The notes beneath the pieces were generated by a model. That model made no database searches. It worked only from the letters and a program-made list of their open reading frames with translations, and was not told the DNA's origin. Both the position numbers and the translations under genes were made by a program. Positions 11,701 to 22,100 of a stretch of 64,000 bases of DNA are shown here, one piece after another. Each line of letters starts with the position of its first letter. Positions within the stretch are counted from its first letter, which is position 1. The DNA is from Podarcis raffonei (Eukaryota > Chordata > Lepidosauria > Squamata > Lacertidae): assembly GCF_027172205.1 (NCBI RefSeq), contig NC_070607.1:23970069-24034068 (forward strand), read 5' to 3'.

Positions 11701-13631
11701 CCTTCTGCATGCAATTACTCAGCATGTACTACTCAGCAATCGGGACGCGGGTGGCGCTGTGGGTTAAACCACAGAGCCTAAGACTTGCCGATCAGAAGGT
11801 TGGCGGTTCGAATCCCCGCGACGGGGTGAGCTCCCATTGCTCTGTCCCTGCTCCTGCCAACCTAGCAGTTCAAAAGCATGTCAAAGTGCAAGTAGATAAA
11901 TAGGTACCACTCCAGCGGGAAGGTAAACGGCGTTTCCGTGCGCTGCTCTGGTTCGCCAGAAGTGGCTTGGTCATGCTGGCCACATGACCCAGAAGCTGTA
12001 CGCCAGCTCCCTTGGCCAGTAAAGCGAGATGAGCGCCACAACCCCAGAGTCGTCCGCGACTGGACCTAATGGTCAGGGGTCCCTACCTTCATCAAATTAC
12101 CAAATCAACACTGATAGACGTGACTTTAACAGCAGAACATTTGATTTTGGGGACTGTCATTTGAACAAGGAATTCCATAATTATGTATCAATGGGGACAT
12201 TAGCTTAATAAGGCTATTTGTTCCATGTCTCTATTATAAGTTTAAATAAACGGATCATAAAGTTTTGAATATATTTTGTTGTCTTTATCCCTTCAGAAAC
12301 TCTTACATGAAACAGAGGAAACAAAACGGAAGGAGTCGATATCTAAATCTCATCACCTTTATGGGCAGTTGCAGCAGCTGAAGCTAGACCTGGAAGATGC
12401 ACAAGGCACTGTCTGTAATCTACAAGAACAGCTTCAGTCCAGAAATGACATGATTGACGCAGCAAACGAAGCTCTGCTTCTCAAAGTGAGTAAGCACAAG
12501 AATGTGTTTTCTTGACATAAAAAGGCAGCATGGCAAAAATCTCCTGTACAAGGAGAAATTAATAAAATTATCCAACTTCACTGAAACTTACTACCAAAGA
12601 TTATTAGCAATTAGGCTTTTGTGAGACTTGGGGGCCAAAGATGGTCCTCCAAGCCTATTTGGCTACGGAGACTCTCCCCAGACCACATCCAGTCTCCCCA
12701 GAACCTGCCTCTCACTGGCCGTACTCTATCATCAGAGTGCCTTTGCTTGGCTGGAATGTGTCCTTGATGGTGCCTCTTGCTTGGCTAGATGGATGGAAAG
12801 GTAGGGGTGTGTGTGGCTTTTGCATGATGGAATCCAAAGCTAAGAGTCCCATCCTTTGCTGTGCTTAATTCTATCTTGGACCACACCCACTTTTGCCTCT
12901 AGCTGCACTCGTGATGGGTGTTCAACCCCAGGGAATGCAGCTATGGGACTTAAAAATTTTCCCACCCCTGGTTTGGAGCCTGACTAGACATTTTTAGGGG
13001 GTGGCTGTTGTTGACCTACGTCTTCCCATTTCCTGGATAATATCTAGAATAAGAAATAGGAAGCCCAATCATGTTCAGTGTCTTCCTGCCCTCTGTAGAT
13101 GGCAGCCAATGAAGTGGGACAGGGAAATGCTGAAAACATTGTCACCGAATGCAGTGCTAAGCTAATGTGAAAGGCATAATATTTTCTTAATAAAAGTGTT
13201 ATTTGTTTTTATTACATTTTTAGGAATCTGAAGTAACAAGACTACAAGCTAGAATTGCAGGTCACGAAAGAACAGAAAGCATCAAGCAACTATCAGCCCC
13301 ACAGAGCATATCCACTCATCAATGGTTAGATCAAGAGCCAGACTTTGACAGGCATTCTCAGAGAAAATTTGCAAGCACTAATGAGCCAAGTTTTAAAGAT
13401 GATGGAAATCTATTAAAACCAAAAAACATTTTTACAACCAATTCTTTGGTAATTTGTAGGAAGCCAAAAGACACAATTCACGACTCACCAAAAAGTCCAG
13501 ATGAATCGTCCTTTGATCCTTTGACACACATTGTGGAGGAGGATGAGACTTGTGATAGCAGTGACTTCCAAACTCTTAGTGGCATGCTAAAATATATCAA
13601 CAAAGAGATGAGTTCTGAAAATTCTCCATAA
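1..13631 (+). CDS. CCDC18: CCDC18, coiled-coil domain-containing protein 18 (3' part, 17 exons)
   Basis: C-terminal ~905 residues of a long coiled-coil protein; the gene starts left of the window. Exons read in one consistent frame: 1-158, 1723-1833, 2141-2272, 3356-3490, 3811-3888, 5230-5346, 6431-6598, 7657-7799, 8271-8434, 8735-8948, 9038-9137, 9300-9416, 10131-10274, 10847-11050, 11269-11406, 12297-12485 and 13224-13631 (TAA). All introns are GT-AG; most are phase 0, the three around the exons at 8271-9137 are not. The protein is almost unbroken heptad-like sequence rich in E, K, Q and L (for example [22 protein letters not shown]), followed by a less helical acidic/serine tail in the last exon ([14 protein letters not shown]). 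The human protein is about 1450 residues, so some 60% is here. The family has no enzyme motif; human CCDC18 has been linked to centriolar satellites (literature, not visible here). Identity rests on remembered similarity and on the DR1/FNBP1L neighbourhood. The 1833 donor could alternatively be three bases earlier. Confidence 0.93.
343..425 (+). mobile_element. 3' tail of a LINE-like repeat
   Basis: Reads 'GAACTGCCCTGAGATCTAC', then 'GGGCGGTATACAAATTTAAT', then a GAT/AAC microsatellite. This is the usual end of an L2/CR1-like retrotransposon in reptiles. The exact family is not assigned. Confidence 0.45.
430..690 (-). mobile_element. LINE (L2/CR1-like) ORF2 C-terminal end and 3' tail
   Basis: On the minus strand this encodes [18 protein letters not shown] followed by an IRRH segment. 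The pattern 'AFSxxAPxLWNxLP' is the C-terminal end of many L2/CR1-type ORF2 proteins. A short 3' tail follows. The copy is heavily 5'-truncated and degenerate. The family call is from the motif only. Confidence 0.6.
2745..2860. mobile_element. Old dispersed repeat with 'ACTCAGAGTAGACATTGAAAT' type core
   Basis: One of about a dozen degenerate copies in this window of a short repeat whose core resembles TTACTTCTGAGTAGACATG or TTCAATGGGTCTACTC. Its family is unknown to me; it is common in reptile DNA. See the separate finding for the other copies. Confidence 0.5.
2964..3310 (+). mobile_element. Sauria-type SINE with 13-bp target-site duplication
   Basis: tRNA-derived head with B-box GGTTCGAATCC, body with GTGCAAGTAGATAAATAGGT and GGAAGGTAAACGGCGTTTCC, and 3' end ACCTTTACCTTTACC. 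It is flanked by a perfect direct repeat TAACAAATACATT at 2951-2963 and 3311-3323. The first bases of the tRNA part (A-box side) are altered or shortened compared with the copy at 11742. It lies in the CCDC18 intron just before the exon at 3356, whose acceptor is only 33 bases beyond the second repeat. Confidence 0.93.
4345..4480 (+). mobile_element. Old interspersed repeat (MIR/L2-like piece)
   Basis: 'TATATAGCATGATCACAGTAC', then 'AAAACACTTTACATG', then 'CTGAAGAGCTTACAATCTAG' is a widespread amniote repeat segment. Degenerate, no clear ends. It lies in the CCDC18 intron between exons 3811-3888 and 5230-5346, which otherwise shows no gene. Confidence 0.45.
5883..5960. repeat. Pentanucleotide microsatellite (TATTA)n
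   Basis: About 15 nearly perfect tandem copies of a TATTA/ATTAT unit, in the CCDC18 intron between 5346 and 6431. Likely length-polymorphic. Confidence 0.95.
7973..8098. mobile_element. Fold-back hAT-type MITE
   Basis: Left arm 'CTTCCTCAACTTGCTGCCC' with 'GACTACAACTCCCATCAG'; right arm 'GGGCTGATGGGAGTTATGG' and 'CAGTTTGGGGAAGGCTGG'. The arms are inverted copies. This family is repeated at 25676, 28848, 33736 and 59815. The copy at 33736 has 8-bp flanking repeats, which points to hAT. It lies inside a CCDC18 intron. Confidence 0.7.
8659..8697. repeat. (CA)n microsatellite
   Basis: About 19 uninterrupted CA units, only about 35 bases upstream of the acceptor of the CCDC18 exon at 8735. Length changes here could touch the branch-point region. 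Confidence 0.97.
11655..11740 (-). mobile_element. Partial tRNA-derived SINE (second family)
   Basis: On the minus strand 'GCATGCAGAAGGTCACAGG', 'TTTAATCCCCAGCATCTC', 'TAGGTAGGGCTGGGAG' matches the usual head of a tRNA-related reptile SINE. The Sauria SINE starts directly next to it. Confidence 0.5.
11742..12090 (+). mobile_element. Sauria-type SINE, near full length
   Basis: Starts GGGACGCGGGTGGCGCTGTG (A-box region). It then has B-box GGTTCGAATCCCC, the body GTGCAAGTAGATAAATAGGT, and the 3' end GACTGGACCTAATGGTCAGG with a short CCCTACCTT tail. This is the most complete head among the copies. I see no clean target-site duplication. It lies in the CCDC18 intron between 11406 and 12297. Confidence 0.92.
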
Positions 13632-14890
13632 TTTTCACCTGATGTAAAGGACAATTCAAGTATGTATTTCTGTACCATAGTATTTCTTAGGCAAATAGGA
13701 CACAGTTCACTTTGTCTGGTGGTGGGGCAGGGAAATGATAATATTGTTCCCTCTTTGAGTTACATTTTGTGGAGCAAGCATGACTACTAAGATGTATTAA
13801 CTAATTAATGTACCTCTAGGACAGACTTTACAAATGTATCAAGAGTGCATATAGGGTCCCCTTTTTTTTTTAAGGACACGAGCTCAATCAAAAATAAAAA
13901 GCATGATCCTTTGCAGAAGTAAGTTCCACTGCTCCATGCTTACCTATCAGGTGAGTGTGCATAGGAGTGCAGCCTAAACCTGAAAACCGTTTTGAGGAAT
14001 TTTCTTCAGGACTAGTTTTTACCTGATGGTAATTGCAAACAGAGCATTATGAATAATGTAATTCAATGCTTTTGATAGATATTAGGATATCATCAAGTGC
14101 ATAAGTTCTGATTTAGACCAGTTAATGCTGTCTCCCAAGAGGTGTCCAAAATCATATATGAGAGCTGTCAAGGTAGGGATGGATCTCTCTGGGTTTGTGA
14201 TAGTGCGTAGCATGTCATCCACAAATATGACTATCTCTTGTTCCCTAACAGCTGCATGGATACTGCTGATCTCACTACTGTATATCCATGGGTTGCACAG
14301 GTCAGAGGTTCCAAACACAAATAAAAAAATAAGGCTTATTCCATTCCTTACCAGCAATGAGTGGGGCAGGGGAAAGTATCCTATTTGGAAATTACCCAGG
14401 AAGACCATAGGATCCTATCAAAGGCCTTCTCTGTATCAAATAAGGGGAGGGCAGTTGGGTGATTATTATGCTTGTTCAAGTACTTAGTGTGAGACCAGTA
14501 ATTCATTTTAACTAGAACTTGAGGTCTGCATGAATTTCACATTTGTTAATGCCTATGTTAATATCTGTTTCAGGAACAAAGATTGTGAAGTAACAGTGTG
14601 CTGGCAAGCAGTCAACCACAGATGGATTTATTGTCTTCATGAATATAATGATGTGCCATTTTATACAAACCCTGTATATATTTGAGAAACATAGTGACTC
14701 ATAATCCCTTCCTATATATCCCAATTCTATTTTTTTATTACTGCTTTGAAGTAATTTGTACAGTAATAAAGGTGTGGTGGGGTTTTTTTTTCTCTTAAAG
14801 AGAAATCTGAAGGATCTGGATTTTTAAAAAAACTATTTTCCTGATACTTGAATATTTCAGATAAATGTATTATTATTGAATTAATAAACA
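13632..14890 (+). terminator. CCDC18 3' UTR and polyadenylation region
   Basis: From the TAA at 13629-13631. Two candidate signals: AATAAA at 14765-14770, followed at once by a GT/T-rich stretch (GGTGTGGTGGGG then T9), and AATAAA near 14882. The first has the better downstream element. A decayed antisense L1 piece lies inside the UTR. Confidence 0.6.
14090..14475 (-). mobile_element. L1-type LINE fragment, reverse-transcriptase region
   Basis: The minus strand encodes, in different frames, LFDTEKAFDRILW (RT motif A, usual form D-x-E-K-A-F-D) and IVIFVDDMLRTITNPERSIP (motif C, FxDD). INWSKSELM comes next, as in L1 ORF2. The spacing between motifs A and C is far shorter than normal, so it is internally deleted and frameshifted. 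It is an old dead copy inside the CCDC18 3' UTR, antisense to it. Confidence 0.85.
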
Positions 14891-16030
14891 AACAATACAC
14901 ATTGTGTTACTTGCTTTTTCTGTTACATATCCACTACTGTAGTTACCATGTGAGGGGGGGAAATCCATAAATTTGTCCAATTTTTATTTTTTAAAAAAAC
15001 TGAAAGGCACCAGTTTACCTTGTGGTATTGGAATTTTGGGAATTTTGGGATTGTGTAAATAAGTCCTTCCTTTTGTTTTTCTGAACCCAATGCAAATTAA
15101 TATTATCGGGTGACCCACAGTTATGAGAAAGAGATCAGAGGAATGTAGTGTGTCTCTGGGCAAGCCATGCTATTCATAATTCTATAAGCCTCTCATGTCT
15201 GCCTCTCCCTTAGCAATAACGTTCAGATCAAGGGCTATTACATATGTCCTTTTGCTCCCAACAAGCCTCCTTTACTCATGATGAATCTCTTTTTTAAGTA
15301 CATGGCATTTAAAAAAATGTCAACAGGAATAGCTAACAGAAAACAGATATTGCAGCACATAACAGAAGGCAAGTTGTTTCCTCTTCTAGATGCTGAATGT
15401 GAAGTGTTACATAGTGCATTGTTTAAATTGGGAAGACCAAGCCTGGCTTGCCTCCACCATACATTCTTTGATATCCTTGACGGTGTCTCCCTGCTGTGGA
15501 ACCCCTTGATATGTTTCTGCTAGACCTTCAGTGTCCAAGCAGCCATCAACACCAGTACTGCCTGAAACAAAGGGTAGCTTCAGCAAGAATGTAATTCGGC
15601 CACAATGCTTGTGCCCTACAGTGGGGATTGCCAAGACTGAAGGCTCCAATTGACTTTCTTTTAAGGAGGCAACTGACTTTGAGTTGCCTCAGATCTTTTG
15701 AAAGTAAAGCACCTATTTGAAGGATGCATGGCATTTGCACATACAACTTGGGCAAAGTATTGTCCTCTAGGTTTTGGTATAATTGTTCTCCAGTCCTGTT
15801 ACCTGTTTAAATTATGATAACTCACCCTTCATATTTTGTTGTTCAGATTTTCAGTTTAAAAACTGCTGAAACCTTGAAGCCTAACTTCCCTACAATGCAT
15901 CATCAAGCCAGATTATGCAACCTTCATATATAACCATGCCCAAACATCTATTTTTGTTTATTGCTGTCTATACAGAGATTATCTTCTTAGCTCTGTAATG
16001 CATAGGTATGCACCTTTAGATTTGCTGACA
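14891..16030. other. Intergenic, CCDC18 to RDH8-like gene
   Basis: AT-rich sequence. I see no gene, RNA gene or well-preserved repeat. Open frames at 15278-15523 (+) and 15407-15755 (-) resemble no family. Confidence 0.6.
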
Positions 16031-16039
16031 CCCAAAGTC

Positions 16040-16148
16040 CTGTGGATAAAAGCATCCAGGGGAGTATTAAGCTTTTGTCCTGCAAAGCTACCAGACTATC
16101 CACAGACTGTCTAAGGGAAACCTTCCAGCGCATCTGCTACCATCCACA
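16040..16148 (+). promoter_or_regulatory. Candidate core promoter and leader of the RDH8-like gene
   Basis: There is a TATA-like ATAAAA at 16046-16051, about 100 bases before the ATG at 16149. The region is not CpG-rich, unlike the DR1 and FNBP1L promoters. That fits a tissue-restricted gene. Position inferred, no direct evidence of a start site. Confidence 0.35.
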
Positions 16149-19100
16149 ATGGCTCAGAAAACAGTGCTCATCACAGGTTGCTCCTCAGGAATTGGGCTGG
16201 CGTTGGCTGTAAAAATGGCCACTGATGAACAGAAAAGATTCAAAGGTAACAACACCTTCTCTCTTTAATTTTGCTTACCTGTGTTGCTGAACATCACCTA
16301 GTGTGAGCTATGTTGAGTAGTAAAGCTTTACATAGCGTGACATGATGCAACTTTGCATCCTTGCAGGCTTTGCAATTTCATTTTAGAAACAAAAGTGTAA
16401 GGGTTTTTCTTTTTTGGAGAAGCCAAATGTCACTAGCCTCCAATATTTTACAGCCTGGTCCTATGCTTATTAAAAAGTAAGTCCCACTCAGTTCAGTGGG
16501 GCTTGCTCTTAAAACAGAGCTACACAGGAGCTGTTTATTTTGATCTATATGTTTAAATTAGAATTGATGGAATATTTCTATTTTTAATGTCAGCTGATTA
16601 TTTTTCTCTCTCTTTTTTTAAAAAACGGCCACAATCCTCTATCCACTTGTATGGAAGTAAGCCATTTTTTTAAAAGAGAGAAAAACCAACTGGTTGCAGT
16701 GTTCAGGAAGTGGAATTCTATACACGTCTGTTAAAAAAGAAGCCCTGAATGCTGCAACCAGTTGGTTTCAATGGGTTAATTGTGTGTTGGGTTCTGACCA
16801 TGCTGTTTTATTTTCTTCTAATCTGGAGCCTCTATCAAATGGAAATATATTCAGGTTTCTCTGACCTTAGAGTCTGGAGCTAAAGGTTTATGTAATCGGT
16901 GTTCTAATTTTCATAACCCTTCTGAAAGGAAAGGCTAAATACTGGTGTTTATGATATTTATTTTCCTTTTTTTGAAGTTTATGCTACAATGCGGGATCTG
17001 GCCAAACAGGATAAACTGATAGAAGCTGCAGGCAATACTGTTGGAAACACCTTAGAGATTAAACAGCTGGATGTGTGCAGTGATGAATCTATTAAAATGT
17101 GTGTCAGTAGCATCCCAGGAAGGCGGATTGATGTCCTAGGCAAGTAATGAATACCAATGGAACATTCGTTTTATATATATTTTTTAATGTAAAAAATAAT
17201 ATTTATTTGTTACATTTATATCCCACCAATCCTCCAAGGAGCTAAAGGTAGTTCTCCTCCTACTCATTTCATCCTCACAATAACTTGCCTGTTCTGGTAA
17301 CTCCTGATTGTATTACTGCCCTAGGCTGATGCAAATTTCAGCTGGTCCAAATTTCAGCTGGTCCAAAACAGGCCAACTAGGTGATGGATGGGGGCTGGAG
17401 ACCCTTCAGGTCATCTGGTCCCCAGGCATTTAAGGCGTCAAACCTTAGAACAAGTACTTTGAATCAGGCCTGGGAATAGGCTGGAAGCCAGTGCAAATGG
17501 CAAAGCACTGGTATGTTGGGATCCGGTCTCCCATAGTCACCTGCTTAGTCCTTGAGATGGTCATCAGAAGAGCCTTTGTCCTGGTTCCTCTGCTTAATGG
17601 ACTGAGGTGGGTGGTGACAAGGGGGAAGGCCTCTTTGGTGGTGGTGCCTAGTTTATGGAATAGTAAAGGTAAAGGGACCCCTGACCGTTAGGTCCAGTCG
17701 TGGACAACTCTGAGGTTGCGGCGCCCATCTCAATTTACTAGCCGAGGGAGCCAGCGTACAGCTTCCGGGTCATGTGGCCAGCATGACTAAGCCACTTCTG
17801 GCGAAACCAGAGCAGCACATGGAAATGCCGTTTACCTTCCCGCCAGAGTGGTACCTATTTATCTACTTGCACTTTGATGTGCTTTCGAACTGCTAGGTTG
17901 GCAGGAGCAGGGACTGAGCAACAGGAGCTCACCCCATCGCAGGGATTCAAACCGCCGACCTTCTGATCAGCAAGCCCTGTGGGTTTAACCCACAGCGCCA
18001 CCTACATCCCAGATTATGGAATACCCTCCCCATAAAGGCTTAATGGTACCTACATTATAGTCTTTTAGGCAGCCAAGGAAAAGATTTTTATTCTCCTTTC
18101 AAGCCCCTTGCTTGTTTTAAATTGATTTTATGATGCTGGGTTCATACTAGCTTTTTGATGCTGATTTGCAATGGTGCTTACTGTTTTACACTTTTTATTT
18201 ATGGCCAGAGACCTGGGTTAATGGGTGGTCCCACACGTTTGTTGCACATGAAAAAAAATAAGAGCAACTTGAGTGGCAAGTGATGGCTGGTCGTTGTTGT
18301 TGTTCTTTTGCATTTATACAGTTAGCAATGCCGGCATGGGACTCATTGGACCTATTGAATGCCAGACCATCAAAGAGATGCAAAACGTGATGGATACAAA
18401 CTTCTTTGGGTTGGTCCGACTGCTGAAGGAGATTTTACCCGACATGAAGAAGAGAAAAAGCGGCCATATCGTGATTATTAGCAGTGTCATGGGAGTACAA
18501 GGCAAAGTAATATTGCATCTAATTAGTTAATGCAGCGTGTATTGCAGTTTAATGATGGCTATGCTCTGATCCCACAGCTTGAGGTAGTTATGCTTCTGAA
18601 TGTCAGTTGCTGGAAACCGCAGGAGAGGACTCTTGCAATAGGTTATGGGCATCTAACATAGGCGTCTGGTTAGCCACAGTGAGAACAGGATGCTGGACTC
18701 AATGATCCAGAAGGCTTTTATGTTCCCATATTCAAGAGCCATCTCATCCTACATTTTTGTCCCGTTTTAAGTGGCAACACTAGCTTTAGATTTGCCCTTT
18801 GTGCTTCCCCAGAATTACCATATTTTTTTGCTCTATAAGACTCACTTTTTCTCTCCTAAAAAGTAAGGGGAAATGTGTGTGCGTCTTATGGAGCGAATGC
18901 AGGCTGCACAGCTATCACAGAAGCCAGAACAGCAAGAGGGATTGCTGCTTTCACTGTGCAGCGATCCCTCTTGCTGTTCTGGCTTCTGAGATTCAGAATA
19001 TTTTTTTTCTTGTTTTCCTCCTCCAAAAACTAGGTGTGTCTTATGGTCTGGTGCGTCTTATAGAGCGAAAAATACGGTAATTCTGCATCAGCCAGTGTTT

Positions 19101-22100
19101 GAAACTCCCATTGTTCTAGGATGGCGCATTTTGCATCAGGGAGTTTCATTAGCACGAGCAGTTTCTGAGCTCTGGGCGCAGAACTGCACCTAAGATTTCA
19201 GATTAAAATTGCAGAGTGGAAGGGAAGGAGGACCTTTTTCTGTCTCCCCACTTCCAGCTACTCACGGAAGACTGGAGAAAAGACCCTCGTAGAATATGGG
19301 GGGGGGCAGGGGAAGGACTAGATCATGTGAAAAATGAACATAATGTTTTAGCTGCAGTTCATTCATTTTCAGCTTTGTATTCTTGTTACAAAAATGTGCC
19401 TAGACATTCCATTGTTGCGCCCATAACCTAGATTTAAGGTGCCCTTTAGCTCCTAGCTTTCATATCTCAGTTTTCAACACTGGCATCAGCTGAAGTTTTG
19501 CTAACGCTGAAACATCTCAGCCCTGGTTACTTCTGCTCCTGATTCAGCAGAAAGTGATTTTTGTGGCTTTTCCTCCCTCCCTTATTCAAGTAAAGGAATG
19601 CCAGATAGCTGGCTTGTGGTTTTCGGGCAAGAAACAAGATCAATGACAACAATGATTTTAGTCCTATAGGCAACTGAGCTGCAATCTGCAGCTAAAGAGC
19701 AAAGTCTGCTCTTGCAACACAATGCCCTTATTTGTGGCATTGTAACCCAGAACATTGTGTCAATGGAGTTGTGCCACAGTGTGTAGCAACAGCAAAGACT
19801 GTACAGAAGTGTTATGTCAAGCCTTTCTGGGGGAAAGGACTGGGCTGGAGATTTATGGTGAAGCAACGGCAAGACTGAAGTTTACTTGCCTGCGTGTTAT
19901 CCAAAATGTTATCTGAAACGCTTTCGGTTTGCATGGACTTAGAAACATTTGCCTAACCTAAGGGATGGGAACCATCTGGTGCCTTTTCCATCCCCTTTCC
20001 TGAAAACTGGATGTGATTTGAAAGAAGGATGGCATGTGCATTCATCCCATTTAGTAAATGAGCTTTGTCGCAAAATCTTTTGGGCAAGAGGTGAAAGAGG
20101 GGCAAAATAAATGTGCGTTCGTTGTTCCTTCTTCTGGGCCTTGACAGTGATTCACTCTAATTTTCATTAAATAAAAAAGCATTTGTAATGCTGACAGCCT
20201 AAAATGATGTTGATCTGATGTTGTGTATAGTACACAGGAGACTCTTACACGATGGTTTCATCATCAGCCCAGGGTATATTAAGATTAGCAACTCACTATT
20301 TATTTATTTTTTAATCTATAGGGATTTTGTTCAATGATGTTTATGCTGCATCTAAATTTGCGGTGGAAGGATTCTGTGAAAGTTTAGCCATACAAGCACT
20401 CAAGTTTAAACTTAAGTAAGTATCAGCCTGGCTCATTTATTACTTTAACTTAAATTTACTTCAGTGCTGCTAAAGCAGCTGTTTAACTTCACCCCAGGAG
20501 GTGCACTCCATTGTCTCTTGAGACAGACGGATGTTGACTGGCAGAGTGTCTAGGACAGGGGTCTGCAAGGTTTACCCCGCCTGGGCCGGTTCACTCCAAC
20601 GGAGATTCCTCCGTGGGCTGGATCGTGCACGCGATTTCTGGCATCTGCAGACGCGATTTCCAGCGCCGCGGAAATGAGTCCCCGTGCTGTGCTGCGCCGG
20701 TTTAGCGCAGCACGCGGGGACTCGCCGATCAGGGGGCTCAATTCGGGGGGCGGCTCATGAGCCAGTTAAACGAACCCCTTAGGTTGCCACCCCTGGTCTG
20801 GAAACCACGTTATGCCACTCTTATACAATCTTCAGGTCGTATAAATCTATTGCCTTTTACTAAGGATATCCGAGGGTGAAATGCAAGATGCAAATGCAAG
20901 AAAACAAACTCGTGATTTTGAATGTTCACTTCTGGATATGGATTAAAATTAATGCTAAAATCAAGCACTATGTTGCGTGGCTTTACTCTTTGCCAATTTA
21001 TGCCCAGTAACTAAGGGTTTGCATCTACCATCTTATGCATATAGTAGTTGACTTACACAATACATCTTGTTTCTTTATTTTCCCAAACAGTCTAAGTTTA
21101 ATAGAACCAGGGCCCGTGGTTACAGAGTTTGAAAGAAAAGTGTTTGAAGATGGGATGAACATGGATCTTTCAGCTGCAGATAAAGAAACAGCAGACATGT
21201 TTGTAAATATTTACCTGAAAAATTACAAGCAAATTTTCCAATCCCTGGGACAAACAGCTGAAGACATAGCAGAGGTAATGCATTAGAAGGTTTTTGTGGA
21301 ATTTAAGACTGGGTTACATAATTATGGTTCGCCAGCTATGAGGCATTATGCGACTGGCAATTGCTCAGCATCAGCTTCTGATGAAATTACAATCCAATGA
21401 AAGTGGGAGGAAGCGACAGACAAGTCTAAAAATATCTGTACTCACAAGGCTCTGTTAATGTGAGTAATAACATTTTAGGCAGGAAGAGTCTAGCCAACGC
21501 CAAATGTAACTAGGCAATGGGCCAACCTTTGTCTGAGCATTTTACCGAAATCACTTGCATGTTCAGGATGAGCTCAAGTGGATAATATCTTCATTGCATA
21601 TCTTTAGGCGCCAGGCAAAAACATTCCTCTTCTCCCAAGTTTTTGACTAATTAACAGTCTATGACCTTTTTAAACGGTGTTTTGTATGTGTGTGTTACTA
21701 TGTTATGTACCATATTTTCCCGTGTATAAGTTGATGTTTTTTGCCTTAAAATGTTAGGCAAAAATTGAGGGTCGGCTTATACACGGATACTGAACGCAGA
21801 GTGGGGCATGGTGGCGATTTTCTGCAGCAAGTGGGCGGGCAGGGGTTCAGTTGTGACCCCCCAAAAAAGCTCAATAACTTTAGCGATTGTTGGCGATGAC
21901 TGGTGAAAGCACGTTTGGCGGCAAGTAAGTGTGTGGGGGATTGGTAGTTGTGGTGGTGAGCGGACGGGAGATTGGCAATGGCCAATAACTTTGGCGATTG
22001 TTAGCAACGGTTGTGGTGAGCACACGATTGGTGGTGAGTGGGCAGGTGATAGTGGAAGCTTCATTCCATTTCTTTGGTCTCAATTTTTCCAGAAACAAAT

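Noticed and set aside
17140-17150. GT donor at GTAATG (17144) for RDH8-like exon 2
   Set aside because: Joining it to the exon at 18322 makes an in-frame stop right after the junction.
18502-18530. GT donor at GTAATA (18508) for RDH8-like exon 3
   Set aside because: It would add two codons and end in phase 0, while the next exon needs phase 1; the frame would be lost.
20550-20741. Minus-strand open frame with Arg/Ala-rich product
   Set aside because: It lies wholly inside the GC-rich hAT MITE at 20556-20795.
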